Source of the DNA: Thermomicrobiales bacterium
Lineage (GTDB): Bacteria; Chloroflexota; Chloroflexia; Thermomicrobiales; CADCWN01
Direction of reading: 5' to 3'
Assembly (NCBI GenBank): GCA_030446685.1
Contig: JAUJMV010000020.1
Location: forward strand, 30,843 to 72,658
DNA length: 41,816 bases
Shown: one piece after another, positions 15,074 to 22,988 of the stretch
Layout: each line of letters opens with the position of its first letter
How positions within the stretch are numbered: the first letter of the stretch is position 1
Translations under genes and position numbers: made by a program
The notes under the pieces: model-generated
Seen by the model: only the letters and a program-made list of their open reading frames with translations
Database searches by the model: none
Told to the model about the DNA's origin: nothing

Positions 15074-15961
15074 TCAGTCGTCCGCCCCCGCGCCCACCGT
15101 CTCGCCGCGCAGGAACCGCCCGATCGCCGCGTTGCACTCCGCCGGGCGCTCGAACATCGGGACGTGGCCCGCGCCGGGGATGGTGACGAGGCGCGACCCG
15201 GCGATCCGCCGCTGGAGGACCGGGCCGTGCTCCGGCGGCACCAGCACGTCGCGCGCGCCCCAGAGCAGCAGGGTCGGCGCGTGGATGCCGGCGAGGTCCG
15301 GGGACGCGGCGGTCCACAGCTCCTGCGCCGACCGCAGCCAGCGGAGCGGCCCGGTGCGGAGCGCGTCGGTCGCCAGCACCGGCAGGAAGTCGGGGGCGAG
15401 CGACGTGAAGAAGGGCACCATCCGCGCGACCTCGCGCCGGCCCGGCCGCCGCCCCACCGGGAGGACCGCCGGCGCGACCAGGACGAGCCGCCCGACGAGC
15501 TCCGGTCGCCGCAGGGCCAGGGAGAGCGCGGCGTGCGCGCCCATCGAGTGCGCGACGACGTGCGCCCAGTCGAGGCCGAGCGCCGCCAGCCAGGCCGCCA
15601 CGAAGTCGCCCGCGCGCGCCAGCGGCACCCGCCCACGCTCCCGCCAGCGGTCGAAGACGACGAATTCGAGCGCGTAGCACCGGAAGGTGCCGGCCAGCGC
15701 CCGCATCGTCGGCGCCCACCAGCGCGACGACCCGTCGAGCCCGTGCAGCAGGATCACCGGCGGCCCGCTCCCGACGGCGACGTACTGCGCCCGCCCGGCC
15801 GCGGTCTCGACGGTCAGCCGCCGCGCCCGGTGCGCCCGGGACGACGCTCGCCGCAGCGGCAGCGGCCAGCGGGCGGCGAGCCGACCCCCGCGCCTGCCGC
15901 GGCGCCGTCGCTCGCCGGTCGCGCCCCCCACGGCGGGGTCAATCCCCTGTTCCTCAACCAT
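15074..15961 (-). CDS. Alpha/beta hydrolase
   Basis: 295 residues. After a basic N-terminal stretch of about 45 residues (RRRRGRRGGRL..., RRASSRAHRARR) the fold begins with VILLHGLDGSSRWW (oxyanion loop). It continues with the nucleophile elbow VVAHSMGAHAALSLAL, the acid strand APTLLLWGARDVLVPPE and the catalytic His in IPGAGHVPMFERPAECN. These are the full catalytic triad motifs of the epoxide hydrolase/esterase/haloperoxidase-like group. ATG 15961 has only a weak GGGAA upstream and the N-terminal extension is unusual; the true start may lie further in. It is divergent from another hydrolase of the same superfamily, whose start is 234 bases away. Substrate is unknown. Confidence 0.8.
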   Translation of the reverse strand: MVEEQGIDPAVGGATGERRRRGRRGGRLAARWPLPLRRASSRAHRARRLTVETAAGRAQYVAVGSGPPVILLHGLDGSSRWWAPTMRALAGTFRCYALEFVVFDRWRERGRVPLARAGDFVAAWLAALGLDWAHVVAHSMGAHAALSLALRRPELVGRLVLVAPAVLPVGRRPGRREVARMVPFFTSLAPDFLPVLATDALRTGPLRWLRSAQELWTAASPDLAGIHAPTLLLWGARDVLVPPEHGPVLQRRIAGSRLVTIPGAGHVPMFERPAECNAAIGRFLRGETVGAGADD

Positions 15962-16195
15962 CGTTCCCGAACGCGCTCCCCATCGCTACCGGCCCGGCCA
16001 CGGCGCTGTCCCGGCCCCCTCCACCGCACATCCCCGGCCAACAGGTGGCGCGGCGCCATCGCCGAATGGGGCGGTTGTGGGATCGGTGATCCGCGCCGGG
16101 GCCGTAGGGGCCAAGCCAGCCATACTCCCCCGCGGATATGCGACAATGCCCGCGCCGGGCGGGGAGGCGCGCGATGGCCGGGGAGGGTGGAGCGG

Positions 16196-17005
16196 ATGGA
16201 AGCGACGATCAACGGCATCAAGATGTCCTGGGAGGAGGCGGGGACGCGGGGCAGCGGGCCGACCGTGCTGCTGGTCCACGGCTTCCCCCTGAGCCGCGTG
16301 ATGTGGCGACCGCAACTCGCGACCGGCAGCCTCGGCGACGCCGCGCACCTGATCGCGCCGGACCTGCGCGGCCACGGCGGGACCGAGGCGCCCCCTGGCC
16401 CCTACGCGATGGACGATTTCGCCGCCGATCTGCGCGCCCTCCTCGACCACCTGGGGATCGCGCGGGTCGTCTACTGCGGCCTCTCGATGGGCGGCTACAT
16501 CGGCTTCGCCTTCGTCCGGCGCTCCCCGGAACGCCTCCGGGGGCTGATCCTGGCCGACACCAGGGCCGGCGCCGATGGCGCCGAGGCCCGCGCCGCGCGC
16601 GAGGATTTGGCCCGCCTCGTCGAGCGCGAGGGGAGCGCCGCGGCCGCCGACCGTCTCCTGCCCCGCTACGTCGCCCCCGCGACCCGCGACGGCCGCCCCG
16701 ACCTGATGGCCGACCTCCGCGCGATGATCGCCGGGACGCCCCCGGCCGGGCTGGCGGGCGCGGCGCGCGGCCTCGCGGCCCGGCCCGACTCCACCGACAC
16801 GCTGCCGCGCATCGCCGTCCCGACCGCGATCGTCGTCGGCGCGGAGGATGAACTGACGCCGCCGGCCGAGGCGGAGCGGCTCCACGCGGCGATCCCGGGC
16901 AGCACGCTCAGCGTGATCGCGGGCGCGGGCCACCTCGCCAACCTGGAGCAGCCCGCACCGTTCAATGCGGCCGTGCGCACGCTGCTGGCACGGGTGGGTT
17001 CGTAG
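16196..17005 (+). CDS. Alpha/beta hydrolase (3-oxoadipate enol-lactonase-like)
   Basis: A 269-residue enzyme with a complete alpha/beta hydrolase motif set: LLVHGFPLSRVMW (oxyanion), DLRGHGGTEAPPGPYAMDDFAADLRALLDHL, the nucleophile elbow CGLSMGGYIGFAF, the acid in IVVGAEDELTPPAEAE and His in IAGAGHLANLEQP. The GLSMGG elbow and the AGHLxNLEQP end are common in 3-oxoadipate enol-lactonase-like and related hydrolases. ATG 16196 follows GGGGAGGGTGGAGCGG; the longer upstream frame is a shadow. It is single-gene and converges with the histidine kinase through a heptamer inverted-repeat region. The nearby LigB-type dioxygenase could suggest aromatic catabolism, but the genes are not linked in an operon. 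Confidence 0.85.
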   Translation: MEATINGIKMSWEEAGTRGSGPTVLLVHGFPLSRVMWRPQLATGSLGDAAHLIAPDLRGHGGTEAPPGPYAMDDFAADLRALLDHLGIARVVYCGLSMGGYIGFAFVRRSPERLRGLILADTRAGADGAEARAAREDLARLVEREGSAAAADRLLPRYVAPATRDGRPDLMADLRAMIAGTPPAGLAGAARGLAARPDSTDTLPRIAVPTAIVVGAEDELTPPAEAERLHAAIPGSTLSVIAGAGHLANLEQPAPFNAAVRTLLARVGS

Positions 17006-17129
17006 AGCGCGGAGCGTGGAGCGCATGAGGCATGCGGCGCTGCGTCGTGCCCTGCCGAATGGGACGTCGCACCGGGCGATACCCTCTATCGCTGCACGCT
17101 CCGCGCTCTACGCTCCACGCTCCACGTCT
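17005..17129. repeat. Inverted heptamer arrays between convergent genes
   Basis: GAGCGCG, GAGCGTG and GAGCGCA stand in tandem at 17005-17025. The inverse units CACGCTC, CGCGCTC, TACGCTC and CACGCTC, then a degenerate CACGTCT, stand at 17095-17129. They face each other across about 70 bases. The stop codons of the hydrolase (17003-17005) and of the histidine kinase (17108-17110) overlap the arrays. This is the same architecture as at 11851-11948 with a different heptamer, and it may act as a bidirectional terminator. Confidence 0.65.
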
Positions 17130-19099
17130 CCCGCCGCCAGCGGCACCGTCACATGGAAGGTGCTGCCCCGGTCCTCCTCGCTCTCGACCCAGATGCGCCC
17201 GCCGTTGCGCGTGACCAACTCATGGGTGATGAAGAGGCCCAGTCCGAGCCCGCCGAACCCGCCGTTGGCGGCGTTCGGCGCGCGATAGAAGCGCCCGAAG
17301 AGCTGCCCCTGCTCGGCCTTGGGGATGCCGATCCCCTCGTCGCGCACCGCCAGGTGGGCGAACCCCTCCTGCCGGTCCAGGCGGATCGTGACCTGGTCGG
17401 CGTTGGGGCTGTACTTAATCGCGTTGGTCAGCAGGTTGGTCAGCACCTGCTCCAGCCGGGTGGGATCGGCGTGGACCGGCAGCGACGGCTCGGCCAGCTC
17501 CAGCCGCAGGGTGTGCGAGGAGGTGGTGACCTGCTGCTGCTCGACCGCGCTCTGGACGAGGGGGACCAGATCGAAGTCGGTCGGCTCCTGCTGCAGGGTC
17601 CCTTTCTGCAGCCGGGCGGCGTCCGACAGATCGCTGACCAGCCGCGCGATCCGCCCGACCTGCTGCTCGATCACGCCCAGGTGCCGGACGATCCGCTCGC
17701 CGGGCTGGCCCTGCTCCGCCGCGCGCCGGGCGAGCTGCGAGAAGCCCTTGATCGAGGTCAGCGGCGACTTGACCTCGTGCGAGATCAGCGAGAGGAAGGC
17801 GTCCTTCTCCTGCTCGGCGCGCTTCTGCGCGGTGATGTCGCGCACCAGCACCACCGCGCCGCTGATCCGGCCGTTCGCCTCGCGCACCGGCGCGCCGCTC
17901 AGGCTGACCACCCGCTCGCCGCCGGGCCGGTCCGCCCCGCCGACGAGCAGTTGCTCGTCCGGCAGCGTCCGCCCCGCCAGCACCCCGGCGAGGATGTCCT
18001 CGCCCGGCTCCAGCGGGCGCCCGTCGCCGTGGCTCGGGTGCAGGGCCAGCAGGTACTCGCTCAGGCGCTCGGCGCGGACGGCGGCGGACAGGCCGAGCAA
18101 CCGCATGCCGGCCTCGTTCGCCTCCAGCACCAGCCCCTGCGCGTCGAGGATGAAGACGCCGTCGATCATGCTGCCGATGATCGCCTCCAACTGCCCGGCC
18201 CGCCGCTGCGCCGCCAGCGCCAGCTCCTCGACCGTCCGGCGCGCGCGGACGTGCGCGGTCGTGTCGGCCACCATCAGCATCAGCCCCGCGACCTCGCCCG
18301 CGCCGCCCGGCAGGCCCGGCAGCGGGATCACGGCGCAGTTCCAGAAGCGCGCCTCGTCCGTGGCGGTGGACTGGAAGGCGAAGTTATCCTCGGCGAAGGG
18401 TTCGCCGGTGCGGTAAACCCGGTCCAGCACCACCGCCAGATCGGCGGCGGCGAACTCCGGCAGCGCCGCGACCAGCGGCCGGTCGGTCAGCGCCGCCGGC
18501 TCGACATCGAGCAGGGCCGCGAAGCGCGGGTTGGCGAGGGTGACGGCATGGCGCGGCCCGGTCAGCACGGCGATGCCGATCGGGATCTGCTCGACGATCT
18601 GCAGGTTGAGGATCCGGCCCCGCTCCTGCCGGTGCCGCTCGGTGACGTCGGTGACGATCAGCAGCAACTGCTCGACCGCGCCCCCTTCCCCGCGCAGGGG
18701 CAGGCACTGCCAGTCCCAGTACGAGACGCCGTCCTCGACGAGGGCGCGGCGCGACGGCAGGAGGTGGCGGTAGACGAAGTCGCGCGCCGCGAACGGCTCG
18801 CCGCCGTCGCGGACGCGGCGGAAGATGTCGAGGATGCCCTGCCCCTCGGCCGCGGGGAACGCCTCGCGCCAGGGACGCCCGGCGAGCTGCCGGCCTGGAT
18901 CGGAGAGCAGGTGCTGATACCGGCCGTTCGTCTCCAGGACGGTGAAGTGGTCGTCGGTCGCGTCGAGCAGCACGACGCCCTCGGCGACGTGATCGAGCAG
19001 TTGCCGCCACGCCTCCGCGCCGTGCCGTCGCGCCACCGGGAGCTCCCGAAGATGGTTGCGTTCAGCCCTATAGCGTGACGATCGCTGCACAGGTCCCAC
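17108..19099 (-). CDS. PAS-domain sensor histidine kinase
   Basis: 663 residues without membrane segments, so probably cytoplasmic. Three PAS-like domains lie at about 30-150, 160-290 and 300-425 (the first and second end in VTDVTERHRQ and MVADTTAH, the third in LVRDITAQKR). A HisKA dimerisation domain has its phospho-acceptor at His441 (SLISHEVKSPLTSIKG). The ATPase domain carries the N box (NLLTNAIKYSPNADQV), G1 (DEGIGIPK), F (LFGRFYRA) and G2 (GLGLGLF). No response regulator is adjacent, so it is an orphan kinase here. GTG 19099 has GAGAGGAT just before it; GTG 19090 is possible. The last residues (GDVERGA) are encoded within a heptamer repeat. The sensed signal is unknown. Confidence 0.9.
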   Translation of the reverse strand: MGPVQRSSRYRAERNHLRELPVARRHGAEAWRQLLDHVAEGVVLLDATDDHFTVLETNGRYQHLLSDPGRQLAGRPWREAFPAAEGQGILDIFRRVRDGGEPFAARDFVYRHLLPSRRALVEDGVSYWDWQCLPLRGEGGAVEQLLLIVTDVTERHRQERGRILNLQIVEQIPIGIAVLTGPRHAVTLANPRFAALLDVEPAALTDRPLVAALPEFAAADLAVVLDRVYRTGEPFAEDNFAFQSTATDEARFWNCAVIPLPGLPGGAGEVAGLMLMVADTTAHVRARRTVEELALAAQRRAGQLEAIIGSMIDGVFILDAQGLVLEANEAGMRLLGLSAAVRAERLSEYLLALHPSHGDGRPLEPGEDILAGVLAGRTLPDEQLLVGGADRPGGERVVSLSGAPVREANGRISGAVVLVRDITAQKRAEQEKDAFLSLISHEVKSPLTSIKGFSQLARRAAEQGQPGERIVRHLGVIEQQVGRIARLVSDLSDAARLQKGTLQQEPTDFDLVPLVQSAVEQQQVTTSSHTLRLELAEPSLPVHADPTRLEQVLTNLLTNAIKYSPNADQVTIRLDRQEGFAHLAVRDEGIGIPKAEQGQLFGRFYRAPNAANGGFGGLGLGLFITHELVTRNGGRIWVESEEDRGSTFHVTVPLAAGDVERGA

Positions 19100-19282
19100 A
19101 TCCTCTCAGCGTTGCCGGCGATCGTGCGTCGGCGGGGTCGCGTCCTCCCGCCCGTCCCGCGTCGGGGTCGCTTGCCGGCCACCAACGCAGTGTGACAACA
19201 CCGCGCACGGCGCAAGTCGCGTGCCGACGCCAGCGTGGGGCGCGCGACCGGGCGACTGCCGCCGCCTGGCCCGCCCCAGTCA

Positions 19283-20017
19283 TCACCGCAGCAGCGTCAG
19301 CAGTTCGCCCCCGTGCGCCTTCAGCCACCGCTGGTGGGCGCGATAGTCCGGGCAGTGGGCCGCGACGAGCGCCCAGAAGCGGGGGCCGTGGTTCAACTCA
19401 CGGCGGTGGGCGAGTTCGTGGATCACGACGTAGTCGAGGACGGCCGGCGGGGCCAGGATCAGCCGCCAGTTGAAGTTGAGGTTGCCGGTCGAGGAGCAGC
19501 TCCCCCAGCGGGTGCGCTGGTCGCGCACGGTCAGCCGGCCGTAGCGCACGCCGAGCGCGGCGGCGAAGGCGGCGGCGCGCGCTTCGAGCACCGCCCGCGC
19601 CCGAGCCCGGTACCAGCCCTCCAGCGCCGCCGCGAGGTCGGCGGCGTCGGCGACGCGCACCGACAGCGTGCGGGCGGCCTCGTCCAGCCTGACCGCGGAC
19701 CGGCGGCCGGGGTCCACCCGCGCCAGCAGGCGATAGTCGTCGCCGCGGTAGGGGATCCGGTCGCCGTCGCCCGGCGGCGGGCGGCTGCCGGCCGCGGCGG
19801 CGGCGGGCGGGTAGCGGTCGAGCGTCCTGAGGATCCAGGCCGCGTGCTCGCGCAGCAGGGCGGGCGCGTCCGGCAGCCGCGCCCGCCGCGGCACGACGAT
19901 TTCGAGCCCGACGCGCGGGGCGATCCGCAGCCGCACCGCCTTCGCGCGCGCGCTGCGCCGGACGGTGTAGGCGACCTCGCGCCCCGCCAGCGTGATCGTC
20001 CCCGCGCGGCTCGTCAC
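19283..20017 (-). CDS. YgjP-like metallopeptidase (DUF45 family)
   Basis: A 244-residue protein. An N-terminal beta-rich domain (about 1-120) is followed by the conserved TRWGSCSSTGNLNFNW (169-184) and the zinc site HELAH (200-204) with a further His at 210 (HELAHRRELNHGPRFW). These are the hallmarks of the YgjP/DUF45 family of SprT/M48-like predicted zinc peptidases. GTG 20017 is supported by GGGAGGATCGGC. It follows the ABC permease gene by 21 bases on the same strand, so the two are probably co-transcribed. No signal peptide is seen. The biological substrate is unknown for this family as far as I know. The motif set is complete, so activity is likely. Confidence 0.85.
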   Translation of the reverse strand: MTSRAGTITLAGREVAYTVRRSARAKAVRLRIAPRVGLEIVVPRRARLPDAPALLREHAAWILRTLDRYPPAAAAAGSRPPPGDGDRIPYRGDDYRLLARVDPGRRSAVRLDEAARTLSVRVADAADLAAALEGWYRARARAVLEARAAAFAAALGVRYGRLTVRDQRTRWGSCSSTGNLNFNWRLILAPPAVLDYVVIHELAHRRELNHGPRFWALVAAHCPDYRAHQRWLKAHGGELLTLLR

Positions 20018-20038
20018 GCCGATCCTCCCGCCGCCCCG

Positions 20039-21760
20039 CTACGCCTCGCCGACGCGCGCGAGGAAGCGGCCGCCGAGGGCGAACGCGGCCCAGGCGATCC
20101 CGCCGCTGACCGCCAGCGCCCCGAGCGGGCCGACGACCCAGGCGGCGGCCAACAGCCCCGGCCGGAAGGCCCCCGCCAGCAGCGGCAGGCAGAGGAACGC
20201 GCCGCCGAGCGCGCCGGTGATCGCGTAGCCGGCGAGCCCGATCAGGGCGCCCCAGCCCGAACTCATCTTGCGCGGATCGTCCCAGTCGAGCTTCGCCCAC
20301 GGCACGCCCGCGCCGACCGAGAGGGCGAGCATCGCCGCGCCGAGGGTCTCGATCCCGAACCAGCCGTAGAGCGTCCCGAGGGGGCCGAAGCCGCGCCAGG
20401 CCGCCGCGATCAGCAGCAGGATCGTGCTGAGGATCGCGAACGGGACCATCGCCGCCAGGAACTTGCCGCGCAGCAGCTCGAAGGGGGAGACCGGCGCGGC
20501 CTTGAGGATCCACCAGGACCGCCCCTCCATGCTGATGCCGGTCTGCGCGATGCGGCTGAAGACCAGGATCGTCGTGGTCAGGATGCCGGCGGCGAGCGCC
20601 ACCCCGGCCGGATCGGGCGCGCCCGGCCCCAGGCGCCCGCCGAAGTCCGCCAGCGCGCCGACGCCGCGCCGCCCGCCGGCGAGGAGGTTGACGTAGACCA
20701 CTGGCAGGATCAGCAGCGGCGAGAGCAGCGCCGCGAAGTTGCGCAGGTCGCGCGGGATGACGCGCCAGTCCTTCAGCGCGATCGCCGCCCAGGATGGCGC
20801 GCGCCCCAGCCAGCCGCCGCGCGCCGCGTCGCGGGCGACGCGCTCCCGGCTCCGCCGGGCGACGCCGCTGCTCTGCATGCGCACCCAGCCGGCGGCGTAG
20901 AGGCGTTCGGCCAGCAGGACGCAGGCGATGAAGAATCCGATCGTCAGGACCAGGAAGCCGGCGACCCCGGCGAAGGCGGCGCCCCAGTCGCCGGCGCCCG
21001 CGGCCGCCAGCCCGCGCCCCGCGACCAGCGAGGGGAGGGGGAGGTCCTGGACGCGCCGCACCTGGCCGAGCACCTCCCGCGGGTCCGCGCCCGACTGGCC
21101 GAGGCGCTGCGTCCAGACGCGCGAGGTCTGGCCGATCAGGCTGCAGCCCAGCCCGACCAGCGCGCCGACCAAACCCAGCACCTCGCGCACGCGCCGCGCC
21201 GGGGCGAAGCGCGCCACCAGCATCACCAGCAGCGCGCCCAGCCCCGCCGGCAGGAGGGGGGTGCCGAGGACGGCGACGATCGCCAGCAGGTAGTAGAGCG
21301 GCCCGTAGCGCAGCCCGAAGCCGTAAGTGATCAGCGCCGGGACCGCGGTGACCAGGACGAGGGCGTAGTAGAACCCGAGCCCGTCGAGGATCTTGCTGGC
21401 GAAGACGGCGCGCGCGTCGACCGGCGCGGTCATCAGCAGCTCCAGATCGTCGGAGAGGAAGAGGCTGCCGAGCGCCACGCCGAAGCTGCTGAAGAGGACC
21501 AGCAGCGCGACGACCGTCAGGAGCGCCCCCGGCAGCAATGGCTCGAGGCCCAGGCCGGGGAAGGCGCGCAGGAGCGCCCCCGCCCCGAACCCGAACGCCA
21601 CCGCGCTGCCCCCCAGCCAGAGCGCGACGAACCCCGCACCGAGGCCACTGAGGAGTTGCCGTGACCGCGGGCGCGCGCGGAAGGTGTTCCACGCCACTCG
21701 CCAGCGCAGGGTCAGCAGGAGCCACAGGTCGGAGAAGGTGCGCCGGATGCTCGCGGCCAT
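20039..21760 (-). CDS. ABC-2-type exporter permease
   Basis: 573 residues with about 12 or more hydrophobic segments. It includes TFRARPRSRQLLSGLGAGFVALWL near the start, a central cytoplasmic stretch (RRSRERVARDAARGGWLGRAPSWAAIALKDWRVIPRD) and a second membrane half beginning FAALLSPLLILPVVYVNLL. The layout matches large ABC-2 membrane subunits that pair with a separate ATPase, and the ATPase gene lies directly upstream on the same strand. ATG 21760 has GAGG 5 bases upstream. The gap to the ATPase gene (21761-21917) holds a GTCAGTC heptamer array. Substrate cannot be predicted. Confidence 0.8.
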   Translation of the reverse strand: MAASIRRTFSDLWLLLTLRWRVAWNTFRARPRSRQLLSGLGAGFVALWLGGSAVAFGFGAGALLRAFPGLGLEPLLPGALLTVVALLVLFSSFGVALGSLFLSDDLELLMTAPVDARAVFASKILDGLGFYYALVLVTAVPALITYGFGLRYGPLYYLLAIVAVLGTPLLPAGLGALLVMLVARFAPARRVREVLGLVGALVGLGCSLIGQTSRVWTQRLGQSGADPREVLGQVRRVQDLPLPSLVAGRGLAAAGAGDWGAAFAGVAGFLVLTIGFFIACVLLAERLYAAGWVRMQSSGVARRSRERVARDAARGGWLGRAPSWAAIALKDWRVIPRDLRNFAALLSPLLILPVVYVNLLAGGRRGVGALADFGGRLGPGAPDPAGVALAAGILTTTILVFSRIAQTGISMEGRSWWILKAAPVSPFELLRGKFLAAMVPFAILSTILLLIAAAWRGFGPLGTLYGWFGIETLGAAMLALSVGAGVPWAKLDWDDPRKMSSGWGALIGLAGYAITGALGGAFLCLPLLAGAFRPGLLAAAWVVGPLGALAVSGGIAWAAFALGGRFLARVGEA

Positions 21761-21777
21761 CAATGCCTCGGTGCGTG

Positions 21778-21806
21778 GTCGTCAGTCGTCAGTCGTCAGT
21801 CGTCAG
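21778..21806. repeat. GTCAGTC heptamer array
   Basis: About four tandem heptamers of the form GTCAGTC lie between the ABC ATPase and permease genes of the same operon. No inverted partner is evident here. The array is part of the heptamer pattern seen across the window. Confidence 0.65.
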
Positions 21807-21917
21807 GAGGCGAGTGGCTAGGGGGGCGCGCGCGGCCCTTGCCCCCCACCATGCGCGCCGCTCTCGTCTCTCCACGCCCCACGCCCCCGGCCCGCCCACG
21901 GCCCACCGCCCCACGCC

Positions 21918-22727
21918 CTACGCCAGCACCTCGGCGATCTCGGCGTACTCGGCGCCGCCGGTCAGGTCGAGGAAGATGTCCTCCAGGGTGCCCTGGTCCG
22001 CGCCCCCGCGCGCCCGCAGCTCGTCCAGCGTGCCGGAGGCGACGATCGCCCCCTTGTTGATGATCACCACGCGGTCGCACAGCCGCTCGGCGATCTCGAG
22101 GATGTGGGTGGAGAGGACGACCGCGACCCCGCGCGCGCGCAACTGCCCGAGCAGGTCCTTGATCAGCCGGGCCGAGCGCGGGTCGAGCCCGACGGTCGGC
22201 TCGTCGAGGAAGAGGACCCGCGGGTCGTGGACCAGCGCGCCGGCCAGGGCCATCTTCTGCTGCATGCCGTGGCTGTAGCCCTCGATCAGGTCGCTGGCGG
22301 CGTCGGTCAGGTCGAAGAGGCGCAGCAGCTCGGCGGCGCGGTGCTCCGCCCGCGCGGGCGGCACGCGGTAGAGCCGCGCCATGAAGCGCAGGAACTCCCA
22401 GCCGTTCAGCTTGCCGTAGAGGTTCGGCGTGTCGGGCACGTAGCCGAAGCGCCCCTTGGCGGCGATCGGGTCGCCCTGGATGTCGTGGCCGAGGATCGCG
22501 GCGGTCCCGGCGGTCGGCTTGAGGAGGCCGGTGAGCATCTTGATCGTCGTCGTCTTCCCCGCGCCGTTCGGCCCCAGGAAGCCGAGGATCTCGCCCTGCC
22601 GCACGGCCAGGTCGACGTGCTCGACCGCCACATGGCTGCCGTAGGTCTTGCGCAGCCCCCGCGCCAGGACCGCCGGCACGTCCGTCGCGGCGCGCGCCCC
22701 GGCCGCCCCGTCTGGTTCGCCCGCCAT
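21918..22727 (-). CDS. ABC transporter ATP-binding protein
   Basis: A 269-residue ABC ATPase with Walker A GPNGAGKT (52-59), a signature YSHGMQQKMAL (151-161, the common SGGQ replaced by SHGM as in many ABC-2 ATPases), Walker B VLFLDEPT (171-178), D-loop GLDPRS and H-loop STHILE. The Q-loop region reads GYVPDTPNLYGKL. ATG 22727 is preceded by GGGAGGGACGG at a slightly long spacing; the longer upstream frame is not supported. The downstream permease completes an exporter. The promoter at 22798-22825 probably drives both genes and the YgjP-like gene. Confidence 0.9.
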   Translation of the reverse strand: MAGEPDGAAGARAATDVPAVLARGLRKTYGSHVAVEHVDLAVRQGEILGFLGPNGAGKTTTIKMLTGLLKPTAGTAAILGHDIQGDPIAAKGRFGYVPDTPNLYGKLNGWEFLRFMARLYRVPPARAEHRAAELLRLFDLTDAASDLIEGYSHGMQQKMALAGALVHDPRVLFLDEPTVGLDPRSARLIKDLLGQLRARGVAVVLSTHILEIAERLCDRVVIINKGAIVASGTLDELRARGGADQGTLEDIFLDLTGGAEYAEIAEVLA

Positions 22728-22797
22728 CCGTTCCGTCCCTCCCGACCGTCGTCGCCGTGTCGCCATCCACGGCGAGGATCGCGCGCCCCATGTACGG

Positions 22798-22825
22798 ATT
22801 GTACCGTCCCGCGGCGTCAGCGCAA
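22798..22825 (-). promoter_or_regulatory. Promoter for the ABC exporter operon
   Basis: On the minus strand TTGCGC (22825-22820), 16 bases and TACAAT (22803-22798) stand about 70 bases upstream of the ATPase start. The -10 is close to consensus; the -35 keeps TTG only. Confidence 0.5.
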
Positions 22826-22882
22826 CGGACGCCGCGGGGGCGCGCCGTCCCGACCCAACCTCGCCGTGGCGCCGCGCGCGCC

Positions 22883-22903
22883 CGTCGCCCGTCGCTCGTC
22901 GCT
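22883..22903. repeat. CGTCGCY heptamer array upstream of recN
   Basis: Three tandem heptamers CGTCGCC, CGTCGCT, CGTCGCT. They lie about 30 bases upstream of TATACT (22931-22936), a possible recN -10 for which no good -35 could be seen. Confidence 0.45.
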
Positions 22904-22988
22904 CCGCCCCACACCCCGCGCCCGCGCTGCTATACTTAGGGGCGTCGTACGGACGCGCGGGAGGGCTCGGCGGGGGCGGGCGAACACC

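Noticed and set aside
19235..21664. Open frame of 809 codons on the plus strand
   Set aside because: It lies antisense to the YgjP-like and ABC permease genes, which have clear motifs and ribosome-binding sites. The composition is the usual shadow pattern.
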